64,000 nt of DNA, taken from NCBI RefSeq assembly GCF_030867145.1, contig NC_134431.1, forward strand, positions 7,889,089 through 7,953,088. Reading direction: 5' to 3'. This document shows, piece after piece, positions 25,380 through 37,400 of the stretch. Within the stretch, counting starts at the first letter, position 1; every line of letters starts with the position of its first letter. This stretch comes from Opisthocomus hoazin. Lineage: Eukaryota > Chordata > Aves > Opisthocomiformes > Opisthocomidae. Under the pieces are notes generated by a model. It was not told the origin of the DNA. It worked only from the letters and a program-made list of their open reading frames with translations, and made no database searches. The translations under genes and the position numbers were made by a program.

Positions 25380-25950
25380 GCAGGTCGAGGGAGGTTCTCC
25401 TTCCCCTCTACACTGCCCTAGTGAGGCCGCATCTGGAGTACTGTGTCCAGTTCTGGGCTCCCCAGTTCGAGAAAGATGAGGAGCTACTGGAGAGAGTCCA
25501 GCGCAGGGCTACAAGGATGGTGAGGGGACTGGAGCATCTCTCCTACGAGGAGAGGCTGAGGGAGCTGGGCTTGTTCAGCCTGGAGAAGAGAAGACTGAGA
25601 GGGGACCTTATAAATGCTTATAAATATCTGCAGGGTGGGTGTCAGGAGGACGGGGCCAGACTCTTCTCAGTGGTGCCCAGGGACAGGACAAGGGGCAACG
25701 GGCACAAACTGAAGCAGATGAAGTTCCAGCTGAACATGAGGAAGAACTTCTTCCCTCTGAGGGTGACGGAGCACTGGCCCAGGCTGCCCTGGGAGGTTGT
25801 GGAGTCTCCCTCTCTGGAGATATTCAAGACCCGCCTGGACAAGGTCCTGTGCTGCCTGCTCTGGGTGACCCTGCTTCGGCAGGGGGGTTGGACTGGGTGA
25901 CCCACAGAGGTCCCTTCCAACCCTGAACATTCTGGGATTCTGTGAAAAGA
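25380..25950 (+). mobile_element. CR1 LINE, 5'-truncated 3' end
   Basis: This is the 3' end of a chicken-repeat-1 (CR1) non-LTR retrotransposon. It translates as the C-terminal part of the CR1 reverse-transcriptase polyprotein. Landmarks in order are [54 protein letters not shown] and [20 protein letters not shown]. The frame stays open for about 170 codons to a TGA near 25900, followed by the CR1 end GGTCCCTTCCAACC and a CATTCTGGGATTCTGTGA tail in place of the usual short terminal repeat. The intact frame suggests a fairly young insertion, but it is truncated and cannot move by itself. The frame is open upstream into the CpG island only because that DNA is GC-rich; there is no real fusion protein. 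Confidence 0.95.
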
Positions 25951-27042
25951 TGAAAAGATTTTCCAGCTGCGTGGATGCGAGCATCATTCTGCTTTCCCAG
26001 GGTTTGGAGCTGATGATCGGACTCCGCTTGCCGTTACCTTGATGTAAACACGACGACGCTTATCGAGAGCGGTTGGCTTTGCTCTGGGTTGTCAGCAGCT
26101 GGGAGGGAAAAACCCGAGGGCCCTGGGTGTGTGGCAAGGTCAGGGACTTCGTTTTCCAGGACTGTCTGGTGCTCAGGGCTGCGGGCTCTCCCGGCTCTCC
26201 AGCACGGCTGGGTTTCTTCGCCAGCCCCGGCGTTGGAGCCACGCGGCCGTGTGGGACTTGCAGCTTTCTGGTTTTTCTTTTTCAGTAAGCTCGAACCCTC
26301 TGTGTTTACGGAAGAAATGAGAGCTTTTAGCAGGTCAGAAACGAGGAGCCAAATCAGCAGAGCGTGTTTATGAAGCAGAACGGATGGGTTTTCAACCAGT
26401 CCTGCGGCTGTAATTCGGCTTTTTCAACGCTTGTGATTGGCGACCGGGGATGGCATTTCCTCCTCTCCAGGCAAAGTGGCTTTCCCACCCACTCCATCAC
26501 ATGCCAGGCCAGTCTGACCTGATCTTTCTGGGAATGGGAGAGGGAAAAAAAACCAAACCCAACACCACTGTTTTCCTGTGCTATTCCGGGCTCCAGGGCC
26601 GGCGCTTGGAGCAGCTGGACCGCCAAGAATTGCCCCCATACCCAGGGAGGAGGACACCTGAGCCTTGCTCCCCGTGGCTGTCACGGGATGGGAATTTCAC
26701 CCCATCCAGCCGTGCTGACTTGGTGTTTCTGCTTCCCCTCTTGCCCTCTTTTGCCGAATCACTCCTTTCACAAGTCTCTGGAACTCTTTGTTGATCCGGG
26801 GAAGGAACTGGGAGCCCCTGCCCAGCCCACCGAGAGGGACAGGCAGCTCTGCCAGCCTTCCCTGTGCCCCCGCTGCTCTTACAGGGCTGCTGCTCGCTGC
26901 TGGGATAACAGGAAAGCCCTTTCACATCCCAGCCTCCAGCAGGGATTCCCTGGAGGAGCACAGCAGAGGGAGGTCAGTTAGGGACGACAGCCCCGCCAGC
27001 AGCAGGGAGCTGCCTGGCACAGGGACCTTGGACCTGCTGGGC

Positions 27043-27058
27043 TGATTGACAGCTGTCA
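27043..27058. promoter_or_regulatory. PBX-PREP site overlapping a TGIF/MEIS palindrome
   Basis: TGATTGACAG, the PBX1-PREP1 type decamer, overlaps the perfect 12-base palindrome TGACAGCTGTCA, the paired TGIF/MEIS form, at 27047-27058. The site is exact in the sequence. Use as an enhancer for LPIN3 or the neighbouring gene is inference. Confidence 0.5.
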
Positions 27059-29577
27059 GTCCAACGTCTGGGCCACCCAGCCCAGTAAACCCAGCGGCTC
27101 TGGCCATCTCTCACCTGGCGTTTGGTGCTTGCAGCATCCTGCTCCATGCACAGCATTCGGGAAAAGCATCTTTGCAACCATGCCTCAGCCTGCCTGGCTG
27201 CTGCCTGGATTTTGCCGGCATCTCAGGAAACCCCAGTGGAAGGGGGACTCTGGTGAAGTTAAAGGACAGAGCAGACCCAGGAAGAAATGAGCCAGGCTAG
27301 TGGCCATCAGAAGATCATGCCCCAGAGCAGCAAGGTCCCGGAGCATCCTTCTAGCGTGGCAAAGGGAGCAGGAGAACGTGGCTCAGGGGTGGGAAGAGGA
27401 TTTGGATGCTGCAGTAAGTGGCTTGGCAAGGCGGGCTTCCAGCCGTCAAATGGCTCCGGTGTCCCCAGCTACTGGCTGAGCCCCGCGGCTGGGAGGATCG
27501 CTCCCGCCCCAGCTTCGCTTGTCTGCACAGCAAAGCGGGACCCTTTCTGTCAGCTCCATTCCTCTCCTGCTCGGGAGAGCTTCTTGCTCCTCTGCAGCGT
27601 CTCTGATGAGCGGAGCTGTGTCGGGTCTCGGCCAGCATGGAGGCAGGCGGGCTGGCCGGCGTCCTGGGTCTCTCTTGCAGCAGGATCGTCCGTCGTCGTC
27701 CTTCCAGACTTTTCACCCCAGGCCCATTAGGAAGCAGGCAGCAAGGGGGGGATTCAAGGAGCAGTGCCCCGAGGGACTGCCAGGCTGCTCAAAGATGAGC
27801 TTAAGCAGCTGGGAAAATCCCGGAGAAATAATGTGATGACCGAGGGAGGAGGCAAAACCCCCATCAGCCCCCACCTTGGAGGCAGCCAGAGAATTGTCTC
27901 GTCTGCAGCAGCTGTCGAAATACAAAGAAGGGGAAAAACAAGCCCGTCTTTGACAGGACTTGTCCCCTCTCCCACCCCACGACTGAAGACATGACTTGTT
28001 TTTCTGGGACACGGTAAAATTCAGGAGTCTCCTGGGCAGCAAGTGCCTGGGGTGCTCCCAGCTACCGAGTGGATGGATGGGGTTAATCCGGAGAGTCGCT
28101 GGAAATGCCGGGAAGGCAGCGCAGAGGGGCCAGAGTGTGGCCGGCTGTGCCGCTGCCCTGCGCAGGGTGAAGGCTGCGGTCCGAGACGGGCCGGGAGCAG
28201 CAGGGATGCAGGGTGGAAGCCGCCGGGATGGAGGCGGGTGCGAGCCTTCCTTTTGCATTGGAATGCAAGGAGCTGAAAATACTGCATCTCGGCTGGCTAA
28301 TGATAAAAGCTGTCTCGTTCTGCAAAGGCTCATCGCAAACATCTGAGGGTGGTGGAGTTACCAAAAGGGGGAAGAAACCTCTCCCTCTTGGAGCAGGTCC
28401 TGGGGGGAGGATGCGCAGAGAAATTGGGGTGCTCAGGGTTACCAGCCTGGGAGGTGATGGATCTGCAGGGCTCACCTTCCAAAAAAAAAGGAAGGGGGAG
28501 CAAGAGTGGGTATGAAAAGCAGCTGGCAGGAACCAAGAATAATTGTATGGCTTTGCAAAAAATTACCATGGCAATTAAAAGTGCTTTAAGCTTTTTGGAG
28601 GAGAAAGAAGAGGTAAGCGGAACACCCTGGGGATGGATTGCATGGTAGCACGGAGAGGAGTGCGGACATCACCGAGTGTGGCCATGGCACAGCTGAGGAT
28701 CTGCTGCAGGGGCACAGGGGGACGGGAAAAGCCCGGTGGATCAGGAGCTGGGTGTAAGGGCCAGCAGGGAAAACCAGCTGAGCAAGGACCCTTGGAGGTA
28801 AGTGGTGAGGGAAGCTCCTTCTGCAGGGTGCCCAAGTTCTCGCCTCGGTGTCCAGTGGTGGGGGGCTGGAGCTGCAGCAAGGCTGAGCTGCCCATGTGCT
28901 CCTGCTGGCTTTGCCTTCCTTCTCCGTGCTCACCTGCCGGTGCATTCAGTGGGCTGAGGAAGAAATGGTGTCCTCTGCTGAAATGTCCTCTGCGGCATTG
29001 TTGACCAGGTACCAGGCATCTGCAGCTGGGATTTGTCTTTGCTTTCATGTTCCAGCCCCAGGGTTTGCAGGGCGTACACCGCTGCCCTGGGTGAGACCCG
29101 CTCCGGTGGCATCGCCGAGCGCTAGTCTAAGACACCGTGACAAGGACAAAGCACCTGAGATGTCCCATCCCGAGGTGTCCAGACCAAAGTTACAGCGGGC
29201 TCCTTCCCCACCGGGCGCGAGTGCCAGCTGACCTGGCTGTGGGCTGTGGGGTCTGGTGGCAGCCGCCCGCCCTGGGCTCCCCACGAGCCCCCCTGGGTCA
29301 GCAGCCGGTGCTGCCCGGTGCCAGCCCCCCCTCCTCAGGGACCGCAGCCGTGCCTGGCCACCCACAATAGCTGCTTTCAGTCCAGTCTCACCGAGGGGTA
29401 GAGCTCTCGGAAATACTAAGTGGCTGGAAAGCAGGCTTCCTTCCCTAGCTGGTTTGTCACAGCCTTTAGGTTAAGTTCCCGTGTTGGGTGTGGGACCTCA
29501 CTCCCGGGCTGTGGCCAGTGCTGTACGGGCATGGGGGGGATCTCCCTGCCTCCCACTGCCATCAGCCTCACCAGCCT

Positions 29578-29612
29578 GGCAGAGCTGAGGAAGCTGAGGC
29601 ACGGGGAGGCAA
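29578..29612 (-). mobile_element. Weak MIR-like scrap
   Basis: GAGGAAGCTGAGGCACGGGG matches the reverse complement of the MIR segment GAGGAAACTGAGGCACAGAG. It is too short to be sure. Confidence 0.3.
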
Positions 29613-31661
29613 CCCCTGGGAACGAGCTGTGGCATTTCTGCAGATCAACCCATCAGCTGTGGCCAGCCTGGGTGGTTTGGACCCTGCTCCTCAGGGACTA
29701 AAGAGCTCCTAAGCAGCCACCTTCCAGCTTTGGTGCTTCCCAGCTCTCACAGAGCAATGCCAGCTCCAGGAGTGATGGGGGGGGGAGCCCTGCCCACACA
29801 CCAGCAGAAGAGCCTTCGGCCCCAAAGTGCCACCAGCTCTCGTGCAGACCAGGAGCCGCAGCCACTCGATGCACATCACTCCAAAACTCGGCACAGAGGG
29901 TGCTGGGGAGTCACCTTCAGAGCCGGTTGGGCGGTCGTGGGGCAGAGCCTGCACCAGCCACAGCCCTGCCCTTGGGGAGTCACAGTCGGGTGGGAGCCAA
30001 TGTCCTTTTTTGGGGGAAATAAAGAAATCCCTCCGCCTCAGTTTCTCACCTGAGTCTACCTGGCTATTGCTGAATTGCTTCTGCACTGCTGGCAGGCCCG
30101 TTGAGATCTGGAGAGTCTCAGTTTTCTTAAAGCCTCTGCTTTTTTGTGATTTTCTTTCAACTCTTTTCTCATCCCACTGGAGATAACACAGAGCAGAGGA
30201 GACCCCGGGGCTTGGCCACCCACTCCCTTCCTTCATGACTTGCTAAGACTTCAGGCTTTGGTGATGCCTCTATAAAATGCTGGTCGGTGCTTCTTTGTGT
30301 CCCAAAGCTTTCCTACAGCCAATGGGGGGAAAAAAAGGCAAAAAAACCACAAAGGACAGAAAGGCACAGGGCTGCTGGGGTGCAGGTTACCTGCACCCTG
30401 GGACTTTGCTGTGGAGGGGAAGGGCAGGGAGGGCTGGAGGCTGGGAGGAGGGGAGGGAAAGCCACCACCCTTCGGGGCCAGGGCTGCGGAGCCCCCAGGG
30501 GTGCCAAGGGTGGGCGCAGGGGGCAGGCGAGGCTCCACCTGGCACCACAGCAACCTTGGAGGGTTTTGCAGGAGGGTGGGTGACATGAGCTGTGTCCCAG
30601 CCGGTGCTGCCCTGGTCGGAAACGCTGCCTTCCCTTGCTTGCTCAGGGGCACGGGCTGCCTTGTGTAAGAGGTCCTGGTGTCCCAGTTTCGTCCCAGTCC
30701 CAGGCTGCACAACAAAATAAACTCACCCAGATTTGCTCTTCCAAAGTGTGCAGTTATTGAGGGGCAGCTAAAATTATCCCTCAAAATCCTCCGAAACCTT
30801 GGGTTCTGGCAAAGCCTCGCTCCTCCTTACAAGCACCACACACCAGTTCCTTCCACATTCCTCCCAGTCCAAACCTGGCCAAGGTGCACCCAATCTTACA
30901 TTCAGGAGCAATTAAGTGAGCAACACAGCAGTTATTGCCCTACCCACCCTTTGTGGTCCTACTCTACATGACCCTATAGCAATCCCTATGGAGGAGAGAG
31001 AAATTAGCATCTGGCATAGGCTCCCTAGCAAGATGTTTCCCACTCTGGACTGTCCTCAGCCCAGCCACGGCTGCGTGAGGATGCTCTCCAGCCACCACAA
31101 GACAGCTTTTAAGGGGCAGATCTTTCCCAGAGCTGCATGCTCAGCCTCTGCGAGCACCTTTTCCAGAGGGCTCAACCTCCCCTGGGGCCCTGAGAGCTGG
31201 GGCTTTGGATAGTTTGTGCCCTGAGGGGTTAAACGCTGGGAGATCTGGTCTGGAGAATGAGAGAAGGACTGTCTTTGGAAGTTCCAGCCCGGTGGCTGGG
31301 GCTGCAGTGGCCCTGTGGGACGGTGGGTTGGAGGAAGGCTCTCCACCAGCGCCGGGCAGCTGGAGCAAGCGAGCCGGTTGCGATGGGATGCAGGAGCGGG
31401 TGGCAACGAGAGGCAGCTGTTGGGTGCAGGTGTCCCTGCCTCCCCAGATCCACCCTCCAGCCTCCCCGCAGCCCTCATAGGCTCAGCGGGAGGCAGGGTG
31501 TGGGGCATGGGTGCTCTTTGGGAGACGGGGCCCTCCCCTTGCCCTGGGCAGAGGAAGGAAGCAGCAGGGAGAGGAGGAGCGGAGGGTGAGCAGCGTTGGT
31601 GCTGGCAGGGAGCAGCTGCTGGGGTTTCTGGGCTGGCTGCCCCAGAGTTGAGGAGGTGCTG

Positions 31662-31706
31662 AGGTTCAGGTAATGGGGTAGGTTCAGGTAACGAGGTAAT
31701 GGGGAA
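31662..31706 (+). repeat. Short tandem duplication around GGTTCAGGTAA
   Basis: The unit GAGGTTCAGGTAATGGGG is followed by a diverged second copy containing GGTTCAGGTAACGAGG and then GTAATGGGG. Each copy carries CAG|GTAA, a donor-like string. Confidence 0.6.
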
Positions 31707-34049
31707 GATCCTGGGCAGTTTGTGGTGTGTCGTAGATGGGGAGCGTGGATGTGCAGGCAGGAATGCTGTGCTGCTTGTGGGGTGGCCCAGCTTGCTGCTA
31801 CCGAGGAGCAGAGCAGGCTGGTGTTAGCAAAATACCCAGATAATTTTAGGAGGCTTTTTAGCTGGAGAGGTGGGCGTGAGCTCTGTTCCCTCCACGGGGG
31901 AGGATTCCCCCCTTTGCCCTCTGCAGAGCTGTGTGGTGAAGGGCTGTGACCCTGCTGTGGCTGGGGTTGAGGGGCAGGGATGCCCCGTTCCTGGTAGGGT
32001 TTATTTGTTGAACGTGGCTTGGGGCCCTTGGGGTGCCTTGAAAACCCTTTCTCCTGCCCTGTCCAGCTGTTCATCTCTCTCCAGAGCGTAACTTACTCTT
32101 CATCTCCCTACTGGACCTGCTCCCTCCATGGTGGGGCTGAGAGCTGCACGGAGTCTGAGCCTCTTCTCTCTGTTCCCTGCTTGTCTCCAGCTGTGCTGGG
32201 TGAAGCCTGCAGGGACTTCAACTCCCCGAGCTGGAAACGGTACCAGAGCCATCCTCTTCCCGCTGCCCGAGCTCCGGGGCCGAGCGCATCCCAGCAGCGT
32301 GGGGGTGTTCCCGGGGGCTCCTCCCGAGCCCCAAACCCCATGGGCTGCGCAGGTTGATCTGCCTGGGATTTCCCCTATGTGCTTTTCAGGTCTGCTCCCT
32401 GGCCAGGAGCCCATCGGTGCTGCCCTGGGAGCATCGGGGCCAGCCTGGTTGTTCCTCCTCCCTGAAAATCCCCCACCCTGCAGCGAGGAGCTCTCTCCCG
32501 CTCGCTGCCAGGCCCCGCAGCGCAGCGGGGAAGGCAGCTGGAGGGCTGCCTGCAGCAGCGATGCCCAGGAAAGCTGGGCTCAGCAGGTTGGTGGCCGGCC
32601 CCGTGACCCTGGCCCTGCTCGCAGCAGAGCTGATGAAGGCACCGAAGCTTCGGGAGCCGGCTAGCGCTTCCCTGCCATCCCCCTCCCCGGGGAGGGTCTG
32701 GGCTTTGGGCTTATTCCTGGCTGTCGGGGAGAGGCGGGGGGACAGGACGGGACATGGAGCGGGGACTGCGTCTCCTCAGGCAGGCTGCCTTCCCCGAGGG
32801 ATGTCTGGGGACGGGACGGGGCTGAGCTTGTGCGAAGCGGATCAGGGAGGCTGGGTGCCTGCCGGGGCAGAGGGCTCCTCGGGTGGCACCCGCTTGTCCT
32901 CGTCCCTTTGGGTAAGGATCCAACTCTCACTGGCCGCCCGTTGGGTTGGCTGTGGTGAGAGCCCCCAGGGACACCATGCCATCGGCTGAGCGTGCTGCCT
33001 TTAGCTCATCCATGGTCCTTCTGACACGGGCATCCTACGCCCTTGTCCTCTCCCGGGGGCAAGGTGGGGTGCAGAGCTGGCAGCTCGGGGAGCTGGGTGC
33101 AGCCTCTGTGGTTCCCAGCCTCTGGTGCGATGCACTGACACCGAGACCACTGTCCTGCTGCTGCTGAGCACGGAGCGATGCAGCAAGGGGCTCTTCCAGC
33201 CCAGGGCCTGGCACCCTGACATAGATCTGCAAGAAAATACTGCAGTGATTTCAACGTGCTGGCCAGGAGGCAGCTGCAGGAGAGCTGTTTGGAGCCTGTG
33301 TGCCATGTCGCGTGGCTGGAGGCATGGCTGTGCAGCGGACCCTGGCATGGACCACGCCAGTCTCTGGCTTCGCAGCCATCCCTCTCCTCCAGCATGGCAG
33401 AGGGGAATCGTCTCTGCTCGGGGAGTGAGCAGCTGGAGGATGTGAGGGGGTGAGCGGGAAGCAGGCAAGGCTTTCCTTCCATGAGTTCTTGCTAATGAAA
33501 ACCAGGAGCCGTGCAAGCTCGGAGTGCAGCAGTGCCTTGTGACAGCGGCGTCGCAGAGCTGTGCGGGTGTCCTCCGGGCAGCCCAGCCCCTTTGCTGGGA
33601 TTCCCTGGGTAGGTGGATGACGGTGGCAGGGGCCAAGGCACGGAGACCAGGGAGTTCTGGCTTTAATGAGAGCTGTGTCTGGCTGGTTCTGCGATACCTG
33701 GGTGGCATGCCTTCCCCCTCGAGTGGGAAATGTTGGGTTTGGACCTTGTTCAAAGTGAGCATGGGGTGTATGCAGCAGCTGCTCGGCTGCCCCACCTCTC
33801 CGCCCTGCTTGTTTGTTAGGGGTTTTTTTAAGGACAATGCGGGGCAGGATTCTGTTTGAATCTTGATTCTTGTTTGAATGGGATGTTGACAGCTTGATTG
33901 CAAAGTGTTGCTGTGAGGAAGTATTTGTCCTCCCGAGGGGCAAACGTGGTGGTGCATACCAATGGCAAAGGTCTCTCTCCTCCAAGCTGGGTGCAATAAC
34001 CAGTGCTCTGGCTTGTGTCCTGTTTTCTGCTGTGCACCGAGGCCCTGGC

Positions 34050-34094
34050 TGGTCTCTGTCAAGGCCCTTCATGTGTCTGCCTCAGTTTCCCTAG
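34050..34094 (+). mobile_element. MIR-like scrap just upstream of LPIN3 exon 2
   Basis: CTGTCAAGGCCCTTCA followed by TCTGCCTCAGTTTCCCTA follows the MIR segment for the GGGCAAGTCCCTTCACCTC and TGCCTCAGTTTCC blocks. About 40 bases are involved, so the call is tentative. It lies about 125 bases upstream of the exon 2 acceptor. Confidence 0.42.
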
Positions 34095-34227
34095 AGGCTT
34101 TCCTGTCCCCGTGATGGAGCTGTGTTTGCTGCTGTGAAACAACTCTCCTAGAGCAAGCTCATGTTGCTGCTAGAGCACTTCTTCCCCACCTGAGGCTATT
34201 CGTGTCTCTCACTTGCAGTCGCAAACA

Positions 34228-34419
34228 ATGAACTACGTGGGGCAGCTTGCTGAGACCGTCTTCGTCACCATGAAGGAGCTGTACCGGGGTCTGAACCCTG
34301 CCACCCTGACGGGCTGCATTGATGTGGTCGTGGTGAGGCAGCCCGATAACTCTTTCCAGTGCTCCCCATTCCATGTGCGCTTTGGGAAGCTGGGTGTGCT
34401 GCGCTCCAGGGAGAAGGTG
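34228..34419 (+). CDS. LPIN3: LPIN3 coding exon a (residues 1-64), start codon
   Basis: The acceptor CTTGCAG ends at 34218 and the ATG follows nine bases later. The exon encodes the first half of the N-LIP domain ([12 protein letters not shown], then [12 protein letters not shown]) and ends in phase 0 before GTAAGT. HVRF is the protein-phosphatase-1-binding motif known from lipin 1. Confidence 0.96.
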
Positions 34420-37400
34420 GTAAGTGGTGCCTGCCCTGGGACTATCCTTCCCCTCTGGTGTCTCCAGACCTAGGATCTTCCATAACCCACAGGTTATGGA
34501 GGAACTTTGTTTGAGGGGAATGGGAGCCCTGCTGAAAGGGATGCTTGCCAATTTTTGGCGGGGATGTCCCAAATGGAACCCATCCCCTTCCAGGGAGGAC
34601 AGTTCTTCCTAGGAAAATTAGGAGAGGTCCCTTGCCTCAAAGGCTGGGTGGCTGCCAGTCCTGCGAGCAACCCCAACCCATCACCTCCTTGGAGAAGTGC
34701 CTTCCTGTACGCAGATGGGAGGATGGGTTCAGACGGACAGGCTGCTTCTGCCCCTTGCCAGGTTGACATTGAAATCAATGGGGAGCCTGTGGACCTGCAT
34801 ATGAAGCTGGGTGACAACGGAGAGGCATTCTTCATCCAGGAGTCAGAGGTGAATGAGGTTGGTGATGCAGAAGTGCTACTGGTCTGCGTCCTGCTGTGAC
34901 CACCTGGAAGTGCATGCTTGAGATGGAAGGACCAGGTTTGGACTCCCCTTCTTCCCCAGGGTGACTCCATTATCCCCTCTGATATTTTGTATGTTGGGAA
35001 AGGTTCCTACTCAAAGGACCTTGTAACCAGTGTGGAGGATCAGGGCAGTGGAGCACTCTGAGGGAGAATTAGCCCAAATACCTTCATCCCAGACTGTCCT
35101 CCCTCCCTGGGCATGGCTGCTGGCCAGCCAGGCAGATATCTTGGTGCTTGGCCTCTTGGGGGATCTTGTGACAGGGATGAGAGCGAGCCAGATGCTGTGG
35201 CAGGCTGCCTGCTCTACTGGGAAGCAGGATGAGACTAGTTGTGGCTTCCAGAAATCTTGGCAGCTCTCTCCCAGCCTGACTTGTGGTCGCTGCTGGCTTG
35301 GGCTGGGTCTGAGAGCAAGGGAGAGGGCTCTAGAGCCGAATCCCATTTGCAGCTTCTGTAATTCTGGTCTCGTGGTGCCATCTCCTGCCTGCCTCTCCTT
35401 GCCTGTGTTAAAGATGTCCTTAGTTTGTGGATGGATAGCCCTGCTTCTTTTTTTATTCATGTGTCGTATGGACAAAACCTTTCCTTTTGGGCCTAGGAAC
35501 AAAACCACCCCCAAGGTGAGGGCTTGGTGGTGTTGGTTGTGCTGGTGGCATATGGGGCACAGAGAGCCAAGAGCTGTCAGGCTGCAAAGGAGTGTGCTGG
35601 AGCTGACGGGCCCTTCCACCCATGTTGTAGGGCAGCATCCCCTCCCGCCTCTGCACGTCCCCCATCCCCAGGGAGGAGAGCCCAGAGGGTCCCGCTCAGC
35701 CCTCTCACGGGCACGAGGCCTCCAGCGCTGAGGGGACCCTGCACAAGAGGAGGCGACGCAGGAGGAAGCCCAAGCAGAGGGAGGTGTTGGACTCAGCGTT
35801 AGAAGGCTGCGAGGAGACCAAAAGCAAGGTGTCTGTGGAGGAGCCATGCAAGCTGCCAGCCCCCGGGTGAGTGGCTTGGTCTGGGCAGGGCGGTGTGGTG
35901 GGTGAAGCCTGTAGGTGTGCTTGGTGATGCCCAGCAGTACTGAAACACGGGGAAAGTGTTTTGAGTTGGACCCCAGCCTTCTGTGGAGTAGAAAGCCAGT
36001 GGAAATGGTGAAGTTGGGTGTTGCCAGCTTCGCGGGTGAGCAGGCTGGTGCATGAGAGTAGCATGACTGGCTTCTTTCCTCCTTTGCAGTGATTCAGTGT
36101 ATTTCTCCTTCGCTGATCTCCCTGAAGAAGAAACTGGGTCGTTGCAGTCCCCAGAGGTGCATCCTTACTCTGACGGGGAGCTGGCCTCCATGGACAGGTA
36201 ACAGGCAGAGCCAAGGTGATCTGCTAGCCTTTGGGACATGCCTTGTGGTTGGGAAGGTGGTAAGGAAAAGGGATTTGGGTGTCAGGAGGGAAGGGTTTTC
36301 CTGGCCTGAGACGGTGTGTCTGGAGGAAGGCTCACAGCCCATGAGGGACACTTCTGGCCATGGTCACAGATGCAAGAAACCTGTGTGCACAGGGCTCTTC
36401 TGCCTCTGCTGAGCTGCTTCTGGACAATGGCGCATAGCACTTTGCTTCCTTGGGCCTCAGCTTCCCATAGGTCTTGCTCATCTGTAAGTGTTAATCTTAT
36501 GGGGCAGAACTGACATTAGGGGAAACCAACCTTACAGGGTTCTTGGCCCTAGACATCCTTGCAGTGATAGGAAAGCATGGGGCTGTAGGGTAGATGAGGT
36601 CCAACATTCCAATTTCTTCTTGTAGCCCCACCCTGAGCCATCCTTCTTCTCCCAAAAGTGACTCTGAGCTGGAGATCAGACTGCTGGAGAGTTTTGCTCT
36701 AGGAGCTGAATCCTGCATGCAGTGGACCTGGGGAAGGCTCCCTCAGGTGAGACCCTGCTCTTGCTCTTCTCCAGCAGCTGGTGGGAGGGGATATCTGGAA
36801 GGCTTGCAGAAAGTGGAGGAGGCTGTGGCCAGGCAGCCTTAGAGGAGTTGTCCTATTCTGCCTGATGCTTTGGGCAACTTCCCATCCTCAAACCTGTTCT
36901 TCTGTGTTCTTTGAGGTGAATAAATCGGAGCGAGCTGAACCACCTAAGTCCACAAAGACCTTTGCTAATGCAGCAACTACTATCTCTGTGACACCAGTCC
37001 CAGTGGATGAGGCAACCCATCTTGCTGCCACCTCTGAAAGTCTGGGAGGAGGTCCAAGCCCAGTGGAACATCAGGCTGCACCTTGTTCCTCCGCCGTGTC
37101 TGCTGTTGAACCAGCACCCATACCCTGGGGTAGGAACAGCCTCCCCAGGCTGAAGGACATCCCCAGTGCCGTGGGGGCAGAGAGCTCACTGGAGGCCTCC
37201 TCAGTCCCAAAAGAGAAACAGGAGGGAGGCGGGAGCATTGTGCCAGAGGTTCAGCCAGATGTGAAGCCCTTTGAGGGAGCTGCTGCTCCAAGGCAGGTGG
37301 GCTGGGAGGGCCTGGAGTTCCAGCTGGAAAGCCAGAGGAGACGAGGTGAGTGGGTGACCAGCACTCCTGGAAGCGGTGTATGAGCCCAGAGACGCATCTG

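Larger units (their letters stand above)
25960..34218. other. Spacer between the CpG-island promoter and LPIN3, expected to hold LPIN3 untranslated first exon(s)
   Basis: No coding exon was recognised. LPIN3 exon 2 begins at 34219 with only nine bases before the ATG, so at least one upstream untranslated exon must exist. Strong donor-like sites that could end it are CA|GTAAGT near 27414, GAG|GTAAGC near 28612, GAG|GTAAGT near 28798 and GG|GTAAGG near 32911. None has other support. The stretch also holds a PBX/TGIF-type palindrome (27043-27058), MIR-like scraps and a short tandem duplication near 31.68 kb. Confidence 0.5.

Noticed and set aside
24688-25900. Plus-strand frames of 230 and 399 codons across the CpG island and CR1
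   Set aside because: The first part is stop-poor because of extreme GC content and the second is the CR1 reverse-transcriptase frame. The join is accidental.
30016-30055. CCTCAGTTTCTCACCTGAG, similar to MIR
   Set aside because: Short match with unsupported flanks, not enough for a feature.
33001-34072. 353- and 273-codon minus-strand frames upstream of LPIN3
   Set aside because: No recognisable family and no good splice context. They overlap each other in different frames and look like chance.
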